A DNA stretch of 64,000 nt from Areca catechu (GCA_021397845.1 CM038052.1:141179854-141243853), one strand, 5' to 3'. Shown: positions 33,923-46,919, counted from the first letter of the stretch. Notes: generated by a model not told the origin, from the letters alone. Translations and numbers: made by a program.

Positions 33923-35556
33923 TGGTGCGGGCACCAGACTCAGAAGAAGACTTCAGAGCTCCATTTGGATCTCTGATTGACATTGCCCGAGAAATTAGGG
34001 TTTGTAATAAAGGTTGACCTGGTCAACCAGTTTATTTATTTTATTTATTTCTTGAGTCACCATTTAAATTTTGTTGAGTCATGTTGACTCGGTGCAAGTC
34101 CCAATGTGGTTTCAATTGGGTCCAAAATGGTGCCACATTTCTCTTCCAATCAACTCAAGGTTCAAGCAAGTGGAGGCCACACTCCAAGCCACACGCCCAG
34201 CCACACTCCGAGCACATGCCAGAGTCCAGGAGGCGCCATAGAGGCATCCCAGTGTCATGGTCCCCACATCCAAAGAAGAAAAAAATCAAATTGGAGGCTA
34301 AATTAAAGGAGGCGCCCACACCTGCCTAATTTACCTAAGCAAAGAAGGAAGAAAACTTCTCTTGGAGAAGAAATCAAAGAAGGACATCCAACCTACTCCT
34401 AATTGAAGTTCAAATCAAAATCAAAGAGCTTAACTTGGAGTGGAAGAAAAGAAGAAATACCATAAGAAGAAGAGGACTCCAAATCCAAATCCAACTCCAA
34501 AGGAGGTGCCATAAAAGTTCCAAAACAATTCCTTTATGGCCGTCCCAATTTTTTTGGACTCTTGGTCGGCCAAGGGAGAGGATTTTCTACCTAATCTAGG
34601 GGTTGGAAGAGTTTAGTCCCACATGGGAATTTGTACAAGCTAGGAGAAAATTTTAGGTCTATATAATAGACCTCTCTATGTAACTTTAGAAAAATCAATG
34701 AAGAAAAAATTATTTTTGCTATTCTCTTGTGTTGAGTGACCTAGGTTTCTCTTCTTTCGCGATATTCTAAGTGTTGAGCTCCGTGAGGGGGTAATCCGGG
34801 TTCCATTGGAGCCTTGAGGAGGTGAGAGATCTCCATCTTTATCCAAAACCCTAGGTTAGCCACTTGAAATTCCAAAACCCTAGCCACCTTTCATTATTTT
34901 CCATCCACCAAACCCTAGATCCATCCATCTCCCACGGCCTCTCTCTCTCTACAAGTCCAGGCCGTCCACCTTCATCCAGATCCAGTCCGGCTACTTCAGA
35001 TCCAGAGCAAGTTCCAAGGAAAATCACATCAGCATCCAGGAGAATCCAGTTTTCAGCAATTTCGATCTTCAAGTTCATCAACCTGGTAAATCTTTTCCTT
35101 GACTCTCTGATTCCATCAATTATTTTTTCTTCTCTTCCAGATCTTGAGTTCAGGAGAAGCCAACCCGCCAAAAGACCAGTACTGGAGGATCCATTGCGAA
35201 GAAATCTGAATCCGAGGATCCAACAATCTGCTCGAGAGAGTTCTTCCACCAAAATCTGTGAAGATCATTGTCTGGTTAGGTAAACCATCTCTTCTCTTTA
35301 TTTCTGTTCTGCTGAAAGTTCGGAGCGAAACCCTAGGTCTGGGAGTTTCTCAACCCCCAGCGATCCGTTGCTTCTGAACTACTCTGATACTTTAGTTTCC
35401 TTAAAATTGTGCTTTCAATTATCATATTAGTCTCTTTCAATGTTAGGTTAACTTTTCTTTGATTTGAAGCCAACTTCTACAAACATATAAAAACAACAAA
35501 AAATTAGTTAATCTTAATCTACTTCCGCATCGCGTCCCTTTATTTGTTCTGCATCA
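33923..35556 (+). repeat. 5' LTR of element B
   Basis: 1634 bp, TGGTGCGGGCACC to TTCTGCATCA, colinear with the A LTRs in reverse orientation. Confidence 0.92.
34657..34673 (+). promoter_or_regulatory. TATA box inside a perfect inverted repeat, 5' LTR of B
   Basis: GGTCTATATAATAGACC, arms of seven bases around ATA. It is conserved with A. Confidence 0.55.
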
Positions 35557-35560
35557 TTTT

Positions 35561-35572
35561 TGGTATCAGAGC
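35561..35572 (+). other. Primer-binding site of element B
   Basis: Exact TGGTATCAGAGC, four bases after the LTR. Confidence 0.93.
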
Positions 35573-36460
35573 CCAGTCTAGGGTTTCTGATTTGCTTGCT
35601 TGCTTTGATTGATCTCTTTTTATTTTGTCTGCTCGAAGTAGACTCCCCAGGACGTCCGGTCCTAGGAACTAAGCGAGGCGCAAGCCTCCTCCTCCCATTC
35701 CACGGGGTGTTCCTAGGGCGTGTAGGGGATCCATTGGGTTATAACTTCATAGCAGGGATTATAAACGGGGAACACAATCTAGTTGCAGCCCATAATTGCC
35801 TTGTTATCTGAATTATTTCTCCCTGAATAAAACTCTGAATTGCATGATTTTTGCTTCGTTGAAACCAGTATAATTGAACCTATTTTCCATAATTTTTCTG
35901 CGATTTATTGGTTTCGGTAAAAACTCTGAGAATTAAAATACAGAAACTCTATTTTTGTGTTCTGCAATTCAATTCTTTTTTGGAGTGATCATCTCATAAT
36001 TTACTTAAGGGCAATTGAGCATCTAAGATAAGGGGAGGAGTTGATTACCTCTCCTTAGCCCAAAACCACCATCCAATCATTCGAACCTAGACCTAATTTA
36101 AAATCAGTTAGACCTAATTTGCCCTAGTGGGCTAGGGACACCAATTGGTCGGGTCTAGGCTAGTGTTGAGTCAGTTTGCTGAGTTATTCTGTGTGTGCTT
36201 AGCACTCAGTGTCTAGAACGGTGGTTCAGGGACTACGTCCCGAAGGGCTTGTGTGCTGGTCCGCCTACCTGGCCAATCACTGATTGGTGTCTAGGATTGG
36301 CGATCAGGGACCTAACACTCCCCTTACACCTGCCTGGCTGAGTCCTGAGTTACTACAGGCTAGCTTGCCACTCTGATTGGGCATCTAGTTTGGACTCTAG
36401 GTCTAGTGATCCAGTAGTCGATTTAGTCTAGTCTCATTTTGTGTGCTTGCTTGAATCATC
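35573..36460 (+). other. Untranslated leader of element B
   Basis: Non-coding and matching the leader of A in reverse. A short frame at 35560-35811 overlaps the primer site and is not credible as a gene. Confidence 0.8.
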
Positions 36461-39400
36461 ATGTCTACCAGAAATGGAGTGCCATATCAACCTGGTCAAA
36501 CCCAACCTGATTTAGAGGCCATGATCAGAACTCTTACTGAAAGTATGGCTAAAATAAATCAGGATATGACAAACACTGTGGCCCAGTTTAGCGCACAAAT
36601 TCATGAGGATCTTACCCAACTTAGGGACCGAGTCCAAGTACTTGAAGAACCTAGACATCGGAATTGGACTCCTGACCCCGATTTTAATGTGCCTCAGCCT
36701 CACCCACATCAGGAGCCTAGAAGGCCTTTATATAGAGATCCTGAACCTAATCATAGGAGGCCTGACCCAGAGCCTGAAGATAGAGATGATAGGTTCATCA
36801 GGAACATCAAATTAGATGCACCCACTTTTGATGGTAGTCTGAACCCTAAGGTGTATTCTGATTGGGAGGGTGAGATGGATCAATACTTTAAGTGGTATGC
36901 TATGTCTGAGGAGAGGAAATACAAGTTTGCCAAGATGAAATTAGTGCGTCAAGCTAGGTTATACTGGGGGAACATTGAGCTAACCACTAGGAGACGGAAT
37001 GTTGAGCCCATAACCACTTGACAGGGTATGAAAGAAAAACTGAGAGATAAATACCTACCCATTTCATACCAGCAAAACCTGTTAGACCAATGGCAAAACC
37101 TGAAACAAGGAAACCGATCTGTCTCAGACTACATAACTACTTTTGATGAATACCTAATGAGATGTGATGTGAGTGAAGCCCACGAAGTCACTTTGTCTAG
37201 ATTTAGGGCTGGACGGAGGGAAGATATCAAGAGAGAACTATTTCTGAGAGAGGTTACTGATCTAGACCAAGCCTACCAGATTGCACTGAACACTGAGAAA
37301 TTTCAGAGAGGACCTATACCTTCTAGGGTTAGTGCCCCAATCCCAAGGAATGGACCTAGTCAAGTTATCCCTAGTAAACATTTTCAGGGTACTTCTACCC
37401 CTAGGCCCATGGACAAAGGTAAGGCACCTGACACCCAGAGAACCCCTAGTTCAAATATCACCTGTTTTAAGTGTCAGAAACCAGGTCACATTTCTAGTCA
37501 GTGTACTGCCATAGCCTGTTTCAAGTGTCATAAGGTAGGTCATGTTGCTAGCCAGTGCCCACGGAGATCCCTTTACATAGAAGAGGGAGAGAATGATAAT
37601 TCCGAGCCCAGTGAGGAATTTGAAGAAGAAGTTTATGAGGCCGGAATGAATTTGGTTGAGGAGTATGAAGGAGAGGAGGAACCCAATGAATCTGACCAAT
37701 TAGGAGTTGTAAGATGCATCCTATCCCAGAATCTAGTTCAAGAGGATTGGCGTAGGACTAACATCCTACAGACTTTTCTTAAATTAGGGGATAAGGTATG
37801 TAAGATCATCATAGATAGTGGGAGCTGTGTAAATGCCATCTCTACTAGCACTGTCAAGATGTTAGGCTTAATCCCAGTTCCCCATCCCAACCCCTATAAG
37901 GTTTCTTGGGTAGATTCTACCTCCATACCCATCCAGTCTAGATGTCAAGTCCAAATCCAAATGCAATCTTATCACGAAAAGATTTGGTGCGATGTCTTAC
38001 CCATGGGGGTGAGCAGTATAATTCTCGGAAGATCTTGGTTGTATGATCATGATGCCACCCTCTTAGGAAAATCCAATACCTGTGTCTTTAGTTTCAATGG
38101 GAAGAAAATTACGATCCATTCCGTTCCCCCTAAGGACAAGGTAACTAAAGGAGCTGGTAAGGTTAAGGAGATGAAAACTGGAGTGAACCTAATCAGTGCT
38201 AAGGATCTAGAACAAGAAATTCATAGTGGTTCACCCATCTGGATGTTGACTACTAAGGAGCTTAGAACTTCGGAACCCTCAGAGCCTCCTCAAGAAGTTA
38301 AACCTGTGTTAAAAGAATTTGAGGATGTCTTTCCCGAGGATTTGCCAGACCACCTTCCACCTCTTAGGGATATCCAGCATGCCATAGATCTAATCCCAGG
38401 AGCAACTTTGCCCAACTTGCCCCATTACAGGATGAATCCATCTAAGCATGAAGAACTGCAAAAGCAGGTTGGAGAATTATTGAGGAAGGGGTTTATTAGA
38501 GAAAGTCTTAGCCCTTGTGCAGTCCCAGCCTTACTGACCCCAAAGAAAGATGGCACGTGGAGGATGTGTGTTGACAGTCGTGCCATCAATAAAATTACAA
38601 TCAAGTATAGGTTTCCCATCCCTAGACTAGATGACATGCTTGATATGATGGCTGGTGCAATGGTTTTTTCTAAGATTGATCTCAAAAGCGGCTATCATCA
38701 GGTTAGGATTAGACCCGGGGATGAATGGAAAACTGCTTTCAAAACTAAGGATGGTCTTTATGAATGGGTTGTTATGCCTTTTGGGTTGTCCAATGCCCCT
38801 AGTACTTTCATGAGAATTATGACCCAGGTACTTAGAGCTTTCATAGGAAAATTTGTGGTGGTCTATTTTGATGACATCCTGATCTATAGTAAGACCCCAA
38901 CAGATCACCTAGACCACCTTAGAGCAGTCTGCCAAGTTTTGAGGAATGAGAGACTTTACGATAATCTTAAGAAGTGTGAATTCATGACTAGTAGAGTTAT
39001 CTTTCTTGGTTTTGTAGTAACCCCTGACGGCGTGGCGGCCGATCCTGAGAAGATTAAGTCCATAGTAGACTGGCCAGAGCCAACCAATGTGCATGAAGTT
39101 AGAAGTTTCCATGGCTTGGCTACCTTCTATAGGCGATTCATCAAGGGGTTTAGTACTTTAGCTGCTCCAATCACTGATTGTATTAGGAAGGGAGAATTTC
39201 ATTGGACTAAGTCAGCCCATAAAGCCTTCCTAGATCTTAAGGATAAAATGACCCAGGCACCCATTCTGAGATTACCCGATTTTTCTAAAGTATTTGAGGT
39301 TGCCTGTGATGCTTCAGGTGTAGGAATAGGTGGAGTCCTAAGCCAAGAGAATCATCCCATAGCATTCTTTAGTGAAAAACTTAATGATGCTAAGCTTAGG

Positions 39401-41257
39401 TATTCTACCTATGATAAGGAATTTTATGCGGTGGTGCAAGCTTTGCGTTACTGGAGACATTATTTGCTACCGCAGGAATTTGTACTATTTTCGGACCATG
39501 AGGCTCTTAGATTTCTGAACTCCCAAAAGAAGCTTAACCCTAGGCATGCTTAGTGGGTAGAATATATCCAGTCCTATACTTTTGTCCTGAAACATAAGGC
39601 TGGAGTTGAGAATAAGGTAGCTGATGCCCTTAGTCGCCGATCTCTGTTATTAACTTCTGTTAGAACTGAGGTCATAGGGTTTGAGCAAATCAAAGAGGAA
39701 TATGAGTCTTGTCCGGATTTCACAACTGTGTATCAGGATCTAGTTCAAGGACCATCTAGTAATCACCAGGATTATACCCTTGTAGATGGTTTTTTGTTCT
39801 TCAAAAATAGGCTTTGCATCCCTAGAACTTCTCTTAGGGAATTTTTGATTTGGGAAATCCATGCTGGAGGTTTAGCTGGCCATTTTGGGAAAGACAAGAC
39901 CATTCTAGCTATTGAAGACCACTTTTTCTGGCCTAGCTTAAAAAGGGATGTAGCTAATATTGTAGCTAGATGTCGAACCTGCGCTGTTGCCAAACAGCGA
40001 AAACAAAACACTGGCCTTTATACCCCACTCCCTGTCCCAGATCGTCCTTGGCAAGATGTGAGTATGGATTTTGTGTTAGGTTTACCTAAGACCCAGAGGA
40101 GACATGATTCTATCTGTGTCGTAGTCGACCGATTCTCTAAAATGGCCCACTTCTTGCCTTGTTCCCAAACTTTTGATGCGTCTAAGGTAGCCACACTTTT
40201 CTTCAATGAGATAGTTAGACTCCATGGCCTACCTAAGACAATCGTTTCAGATAGGGATGTCCGGTTCACCAGTTACTTTTGGAAGACCCTTTGGCATAAG
40301 TTAGGGACAAAACTTAAGTTTTCAACTGCCTATCATCCCCAAACTGATGGCCAAACTGAAGTAGTGAACCGTAGCCTAGGAAATCTGCTGAGATGTCTTG
40401 TTGGTGAAAATACCAGAAATTGGGATTTATACCTACCAAGGGCAGAATTTGCGTACAACGACTCGGTCAATAGGTCTACGGGTAAGAGTCCATTTGAAAT
40501 TGTACATGGGTACAAACCTCACACACCTCTTGACCTAGTCCCTTTACCTGTCCACACTCGAGTCTCCGAATCTGCTGAGAATTTTGCACAGCATATAAAA
40601 GACTTGCATAAAGAAATTCATGCCAAAATAAATTTAAGTAATGAAACTTATAAGAAGTTGGATGATACTCAAAGGCGAGTCAAATCTTTTGTTGAGGGAG
40701 ACTATGTGATGATTAGGTTAAGGCCTGAACGGTTTCCTCCTGGAACCGTTAGAAAGTTACATGCTAGGGGAGCTGGACCATTTAGAGTGGTAAAGAGAGT
40801 AGGATCCAATGCCTATGTGCTCGAGTTGCCTCCAGAACTAGGCATTAGCTCTACTTTCAACATTACAGACTTAGTAGAGTACAGGGAGCCAGCTGTGATT
40901 CCTAGTGAGCCTTTTGAGCCTAACCCTATCATTGAGAGTGATCCCGACCCTGTGTGTCCACCAACAAACTGGCCTGTGAGGAAAGAGCAGATTGAAAAGA
41001 TCCTGGATGATCAGGTAATCTCTACTCGTAATCGAGGATACCAAAGGTACCTGGTCCGCTGGCAAGGAAGGCCAGATTCTGATGACTCTTGGATCTCCCG
41101 AGACGAATTACAAGAATTGGACCCAGACCTCTTGGAGAGATACCAGAGCCAACTTGAGCCTTACTCGACAGGGTCGAGTTCCTCCCACCCTGGGAGAATT
41201 GGTGCGGGCACCAGACTCAGAAGAAGACTTCAGAGCTCCATTTGGATCTCTGATTGA
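36461..41257 (+). pseudogene. Gag-pol of element B, disrupted by two in-frame stops
   Basis: It spans 1598 codons plus stop, the same length as in A, with no indel. Codon 187 (37019-37021) is TGA where A has TGG (Trp) in the capsid region. Codon 1031 (39551-39553) is TAG where A has AAG (Lys) at the end of RNase H. Other landmarks are preserved: two CCHC knuckles, DSG protease, YFDD, the integrase triad, GPF module and chromodomain. The three open pieces share one frame. The last 58 bases, stop included, lie in the 3' LTR. The copy cannot make full Gag-Pol without readthrough at both stops. Confidence 0.93.
41192..41198 (+). other. Short polypurine tract of element B
   Basis: GGGAGAA directly before the 3' LTR start at 41200. 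Just upstream, at 41165-41179, is the palindrome CTCGACAGGGTCGAG. Confidence 0.6.
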
Positions 41258-42823
41258 CATTGCCCGAGAAATTAGGGTTTGTAATAAAGGTTGACCTGGT
41301 CAACCAGTTTATTTATTTTATTTATTTCTTGAGTCACCATTTAAATTTTGTTGAGTCGTGTTGACTCGGTGCAAGTCCCAATGTGGTTTCAAATGGTGCC
41401 ACATTTCTCTTCCAATCAACTCAAGGTTCAAGCAAGTGGAGGCCACACTCCAAGCCACACGCCCAGCCACACTCCGAGCACACGCCAGAGTCCAGGAGGT
41501 GCCATAGAGGCATCCCAGTGTCATGGTCCCCACATCCAAAGAAGAAAAAAATCAAATTGGAGGCTAAATTAAAGGAGGCGCCCATACCTGCCTAATTTAC
41601 CTAAGCAAAGAAGGAAGAAAACTTCTCTTGGAGAAGAAATCAAAGAAGGACATCCAACCTACTCCTAATTGAAGTTCAAATCAAAATCAAAGAGCTTAAC
41701 TTGGAGTGGAAGAAAAGAAGAAATACCATAAGAAGAAGAGGACTCCAAATCCAAATCCAACTCCAAAGGAGGTGCCATAAAAGTTCCAAAACAATTCCTT
41801 TATGGCCGTCCCAATTTTTTTTGGACTCTTGGTCGGCCAAGGGAGAGGATTTTCTACCTAATCTAGGGGTTGGAAGAGTTTAGTCCCACATGGGAATTTG
41901 TACAAGCTAGGAGAAAATTTTAGGTCTATATAATAGACCTCTCTTTGTAACTTTAGAAAAATCAATGAAGAAAAAATTATTTTTGCTATTCTCTTGTGTT
42001 GAGTGACCTAGGTTTCTCTTCTTCCGCACTATTCTAAGTGTTGAGCTCCATGAGGGGGTAATTCGGGTTCCATTGGAGCCTTGAGGAGGTGAGAGATCTC
42101 CATCTTTATCCAAAACCCTAGGTTAGCCACTTGAAATTCCAAAACCCTAGCCACCTTTCATTATTTTCCATCCACCAAACCCTAGATCCATCCATCTCCC
42201 ATGGCCTCTCTCTCTCTACAAGTCCAGGCCGTCCACCTTCATCCAGATCCAGTCCGGCTACTTCAGATCCAGAGCAAGTTCCAAGGAAAATCACATCAGC
42301 ATCCAGGAGAATCCAGTTTTCAGCAATTTCGATCTTCAAGTTCATCAACCTGGTAAATCTTTTCCTTGACTCTTTGATTCCATCAATTATTTTTCTTCTC
42401 TTCCAGATCTTGAGTTCAGGAGAAGCCAACCCGCCAAAAGACCAGTACTGGAGGATCCATTGCGAAGAAATCTGAATCCGAGGATCCAACAATCTGCTCG
42501 GGAGAGTTCTTCCACCAAAATCTGTGAAGATCATTGTCTGGTTAGGTAAACCATCTCTTCTCTTTATTTCTGTTCTGCTGAAAGTTCGGAGCGAAACCCT
42601 AGGTCTGGGAGTTTCTCAACCCCCAGCGATCCGTTGCTTCTGAACTACTCTGATACTTTAGTTTCCTTAAAATTGTGCTTTCAATTATCATATTAGTCTC
42701 TTTCAATGTTAGGTTAACTTTTCTTTGATTTGAAGCCAACTTCTACAAACATATAAAAACAACAAAAAAATTAGTTAATCTTAATCTACTTCCGCATCGC
42801 GTCCCTTTATTTGTTCTGCATCA
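41200..42823 (+). repeat. 3' LTR of element B
   Basis: 1624 bp, carrying the end of the gag-pol frame to 41257. It lacks about 11 bases near 41393 that the 5' LTR has. Confidence 0.92.
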
Positions 42824-44258
42824 AATCCTTCTCTGATGGTCGTGGCACCAAGGGGACCTGTAGGCAAACAAAGAGCATTAGTTTTTTTTTTCTTTTTCTG
42901 TTTCCTTTTAGATGATGGAAAGGTGGAAAGAAAAAACAAAGAAAAGGGTTGAGGAGATGGGGTTCGGATGATGGTGTCGGTGGAGATAACTTGGGGCCTC
43001 GCACCCCGCGATGTCCCGGAAGGACGAAGGAATGTGGCCTCTCACCACACGACGCCCTCAGGCGAAGGAATGTGGCCTCTCACCACGCGACGTCCCGGAG
43101 GATGAAGGAAGCTCTCACTCAACCTAGCCTATGAGACAAGGATTGAAGAAGAAGATGGAACACACAAGCTTTCATTTATTAATCATCAATTATCTCTACA
43201 AGGAGAGATTGGGTCCCCTTTTATAGACACCCTAGAGTACATTCAAATTTCGAATGAAAAAACCATTCAAATTTTGAACCCAAAATACAATCCAAATAAA
43301 AGTGGAGCCCAAAGCTTTGGAAGGAGTTCTTCAAGGCCAACCAAGATGGGAGAATAATGGCATGGCAAGATACAAGGCGTGGGGAGGGGAGTTTGTCCTT
43401 TTGACTTCCTTATTTTCTTGCTCAGTTTTGGTAGAAAACTTGAAGTAGGGCAAACATGGAGGGATGTGTCCCCTTTAGAGTCTTCTTCCATACCTAGATG
43501 GAGTGATTCATGGCCGACCAAGGGAGAAGAAGATTGGGTATCCCTTGATGCTTGGCTTGAAGAGGGGGCTTGATGCTTGACCTTCCTTCCTTGTGTGCAT
43601 AGTTTTGGAAAGAAGCTTGGATAGAGGCAAGCTTGGTGGAATGTGTCCTCCAAAATTTCTTCTAGGCTTGATCCTTGGCCGACCAAGGGAGAAGAAGATT
43701 GGGCGTTGCACATTTGATGGCTTGGCATGGGGAGTGTGCTCCTTGGTCTTCCTTTCTTGCATGAATATTTTAGGAAGATGACTTGATTGGAGGGCTTGCT
43801 TTGTGGCTTGAATCTTCAACAACCCAAATATGATGGCTCATGGCATGATATGGGGAGGGGATAATGGAGGCGTGTGGAATGCTTATGGGGTGCCTCCTTG
43901 CTTCCATTCTTAGGTGCACAGGTGGCATTGATTTGGCGCCATGCAGTTGATGAAGTGGCAGTGTCAAGTCAAAGCTTGGTCCACTAAAATGGGCTTGACC
44001 TAAAGGACAAGTTTTCTCTCATTGGATTGGGACCCGAAGTTCAGGCAGATCCAGACTTGGATTAAAATAAATTACAGGACTCGAGTTGACCTAATCTTGA
44101 CCCAATTGGTCAAGGTGCAAAATTTAGACTTGGCTCAAAGCAAAGATAATTACAAAATTAAAAGCTTGAAGCCTTATTATAGGACTCAATGGGTAGAACC
44201 CTAATTAAAGTTCCCCCAAAGGTTGAAGGGCTCAAGTCAAACCCTGATGCCCACATCA
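42824..44258 (-). repeat. 3' LTR of C, second piece
   Basis: It begins with the right copy of AATCC, then matches 47392-48788. It contains three copies of a GC-rich ~41-bp repeat (about 42995-43115), a TATA-like box on minus near 43218-43227, and a ~165-bp tandem duplication (about 43426-43765) in which GGCCGACCAAGGGAGAAGA occurs twice. Confidence 0.85.
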
Positions 44259-44873
44259 ATTCTCCCAGGATGGGAGAAACTCGACCCTGTCGAGTGGAGA
44301 TTGATTTAGCTTTGGTACTTCTTCAGTGGGTTGATGCATGGCCGGTCCTCCTAGGTGATCCACGACTCATCAGATTTGGGTCGACATTGCTAACGAACCA
44401 AGAAATCTGAAAGCCATTGTCCTGGGCTGCTGTAGCTCGACCATCCAGGACACGCTCGATCCGTACTCCTTACTCAAGTCAAATTGGAAGTGGACACTCG
44501 GGTCTGGTTTTCTCTCCAAAAAGGATTAGGCTCAAATCACTCGCTAGGTGGTTTGCTGGTTCCCTATACTCAACTAGGTGCAAGATATTGAGAGTCGAGC
44601 TAATGTCCCAAATCAGGGTATTAGGGTCACTCTCCTATCACTCTAAGGGACCAATTCAGGGAGCATAAAACTTCTTTATTATTTCAGAATCCCCAATTCT
44701 CTACTTAGCTTGCTTTTAGGAACAACCAAATTTTAAATATTAATTTTCGTGTCCCTAGTATGCAATGCAAGAGATCATGCAGATTCTGAGACTCAAGTAA
44801 CACTCAACAAAAGCAAACTAAACTAGGTATTCCTAGTAAGAGGAATTTATTGGGGTCCTAGGGCCTAAACCTA
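44259..44873 (-). pseudogene. Chromodomain-end remnant and spacer of element C
   Basis: Next to the LTR are the polypurine tract and the palindrome CTCGACCCTGTCGAG (plus strand). Farther in, scattered bases align with the A chromodomain and integrase tail but no frame is open. The stretch 44720-44873 is the spacer after the integrase-remnant ORF and includes AATAAA on minus. Confidence 0.55.
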
Positions 44874-46087
44874 CTAGACCATTGGTTCTCTAGGCTTGAC
44901 CCTAGCCTGGTATGCACAAGAAAAATTTTTAAGGATCTCTAACAGATGCCATAAAGTATGCCAGAAGTAGAGGGCGAATGGGATGGGCTCTAAGGAGTCA
45001 TGCAAAATGATAATCTCAATAAAAAGTGCACTCATAGCCCTAGAAATGTGCGAAGGTTCGGGAAAGGGTAGGAAATAAGGAGGAGACTCAAGGACTGGTT
45101 CAAGGTTTAGGCTACTGACCTTAATGTATGAATGAAGGTCTAAAGGTGTGCTCATCTTAACCTCATGGTCAGTACTAGGAGGATCGATAGGTGCAAGTCC
45201 TCGGGTAGGCGGGATGCTCCTAGATAGTGGAGGGCTTTCGGGAAGGTCTTCAGAACATTCATCTTGAGAATCTATACCTTCATCTACTTTGTTTGATCCT
45301 GGCTTGGTCAGTTCTGCTTCAAGGTCTATAGTGGATTCAGGATCATTATCATTTGGGTCCTTGCTAAGTTCTGGGGTATCCTTAATGATTCCATCAGGTG
45401 GGAGCTGATCAATTAAATTATCAGGCGATACCTCCTCACATTCTTCTTCTTCTTCTTCATATTCATTAATCAAGCTTATGTCAGGCTCATATATGACTTC
45501 CTCAAACTCACAAAAGGGTTCTAATATTTTCTTCTTTGATTCCTCAATGGGTTTGGGTTCAGATTCAATCGGTTCATCTATAAGTAGGGCAGGGGCGGTG
45601 CACTGAATGGCAAGATGCTCAGGTTTATGACACCTATAGTTGTTACCTTGGGGATCGGGTCTCCTCTGGACTTCAATAGCCTTACCCTTGTCCTCTCTAC
45701 TGTATTGGTGTCGATTTAGACTGGGACGACTAGGACTGGGTTGGGCTAGCTTGGTCGACTGGGGTCAGATCGGTTCAGGCTTGGTCGACTTGGATAAGCC
45801 AGGCTATAACCTTGGGTGGATCTGGGGATATGGCTTTGGTTCCTAAAAGGCTCAGGTCTTCTGTAGGCGGGAGCTCTCTGGAAACGCTCACGGAGCCTAG
45901 CGGCTTCCTCTATGGGACCTAGTCTGGCCTCTACTTGATCACATCTATCATCTAACCGGGTGCTTAACTGAGTTATGGCTCGAGTCAGGGATTCGTTCAT
46001 GGCTGCAAGCTCAACACGAAGTTGGTCCATGTCTTTGATAGGGGTTGGAGACGGTGGGTGAAAAAGGGCTCCAGATCTAGTGCACAT
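44874..46087 (-). pseudogene. Element C gag-like protein fused to an integrase-core remnant (one frameshift)
   Basis: It starts MCTRSGALFHPPSP, the equivalent of the A start, with a coiled stretch to about residue 70. It then jumps directly to the post-capsid segment (RERFQRAPAYRRPEPF), so the capsid domain is missing. A frame change near 45746 leads into a basic segment, a zinc-knuckle relic lacking its first Cys (NYRCHKPEHLAIQC), an acidic tail, and the integrase-derived end (about 44874-45083). That end has YFLPFPE, then FW.TLWHLL, and lacks the SDRD segment. The integrase part is open to a natural-looking stop. It is likely inactive as an enzyme. Whether a protein is made is unknown. Confidence 0.7.
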
Positions 46088-46919
46088 GCAAACACACAAA
46101 ACGGTACTACGGTGTGCTAGACCTAGGAGATCTCACCAAATGAAAAGTCAAGAAGACGAACCTGGTAGTAGTAACTTGGCACCTTGCCAGGTAAGCATAA
46201 GGTTAGTGGAGGTTCCTCTTTGCTTGCCTAGACACCAATCTTGCAATTTTCCATGTAAGCGAACCAACCCACTTCCCTTCGGGACCTAGTCCCTGAATCG
46301 CTTGCCTAGACACCAGCTACACAAGCACACACTTCCAAGCAATCTAGCTTGGCCCGACACTTGGGTTGACCCGACTTCGTGGGTGTCCCTAGCTCACTAG
46401 AGCATATTAACGTCTAATTGATTTTAGTTAATGGCTAGGGTTCGAAATGCCGGGTGGTGGTTTTTGGGCTAGGGACAGGTTATGAACTCCTGACCCTATA
46501 TTAACTTGTCACCCTTAAGTGTTTTATGAACAATGTATGCACACAAATGTCCAAGAAAATGATTTAATAATTTTTTTTTATTTTTTTTTTGTTTCTTTCA
46601 GATGTATGGATGCTAAGCAAAATGTAAAAATCTAAACATGAACTAAATACATGAACTAACTAAATGAGACAAGAAAGAGATGCTTGCTGAAACTGCAGGC
46701 CTGAGATTTTTTTAGGTGGTTTTTTGGCTTGTAGAATTTTTACAAGCTGAAAAAAAAATTGAGAAAATAACAGAAAAATCCTCTAAATGCAATAGATCCA
46801 GAAAATAAAAAACAAAATAAAACAGAGATTCCTACAAAAATAAAAAATTAAAATAGCAGACCAATTACGAACTGGACAAAATGCAGAAACTAAATGCAAG
46901 AGCACTAGTCCTAGCCTAG
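46088..46919 (-). other. Leader of element C
   Basis: Non-coding DNA between the primer sites and the gag start, AT-rich with T/A runs near 46570-46590. No gene is seen. Confidence 0.65.

Larger units (their letters stand above)
33923..42823 (+). mobile_element. Element B: complete chromovirus copy, same family as A, with two nonsense codons
   Basis: At 8901 bp it has LTRs at 33923-35556 and 41200-42823, a primer site, a polypurine tract and a gag-pol frame colinear with A. The target duplication AATCC lies at 33918-33922 and 42824-42828. The site before insertion can be read in the other LTR of C at about 47384-47392. By eye the LTRs differ at a dozen or more sites and by an 11-bp deletion near 41393, so B is older than A. 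Confidence 0.92.
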
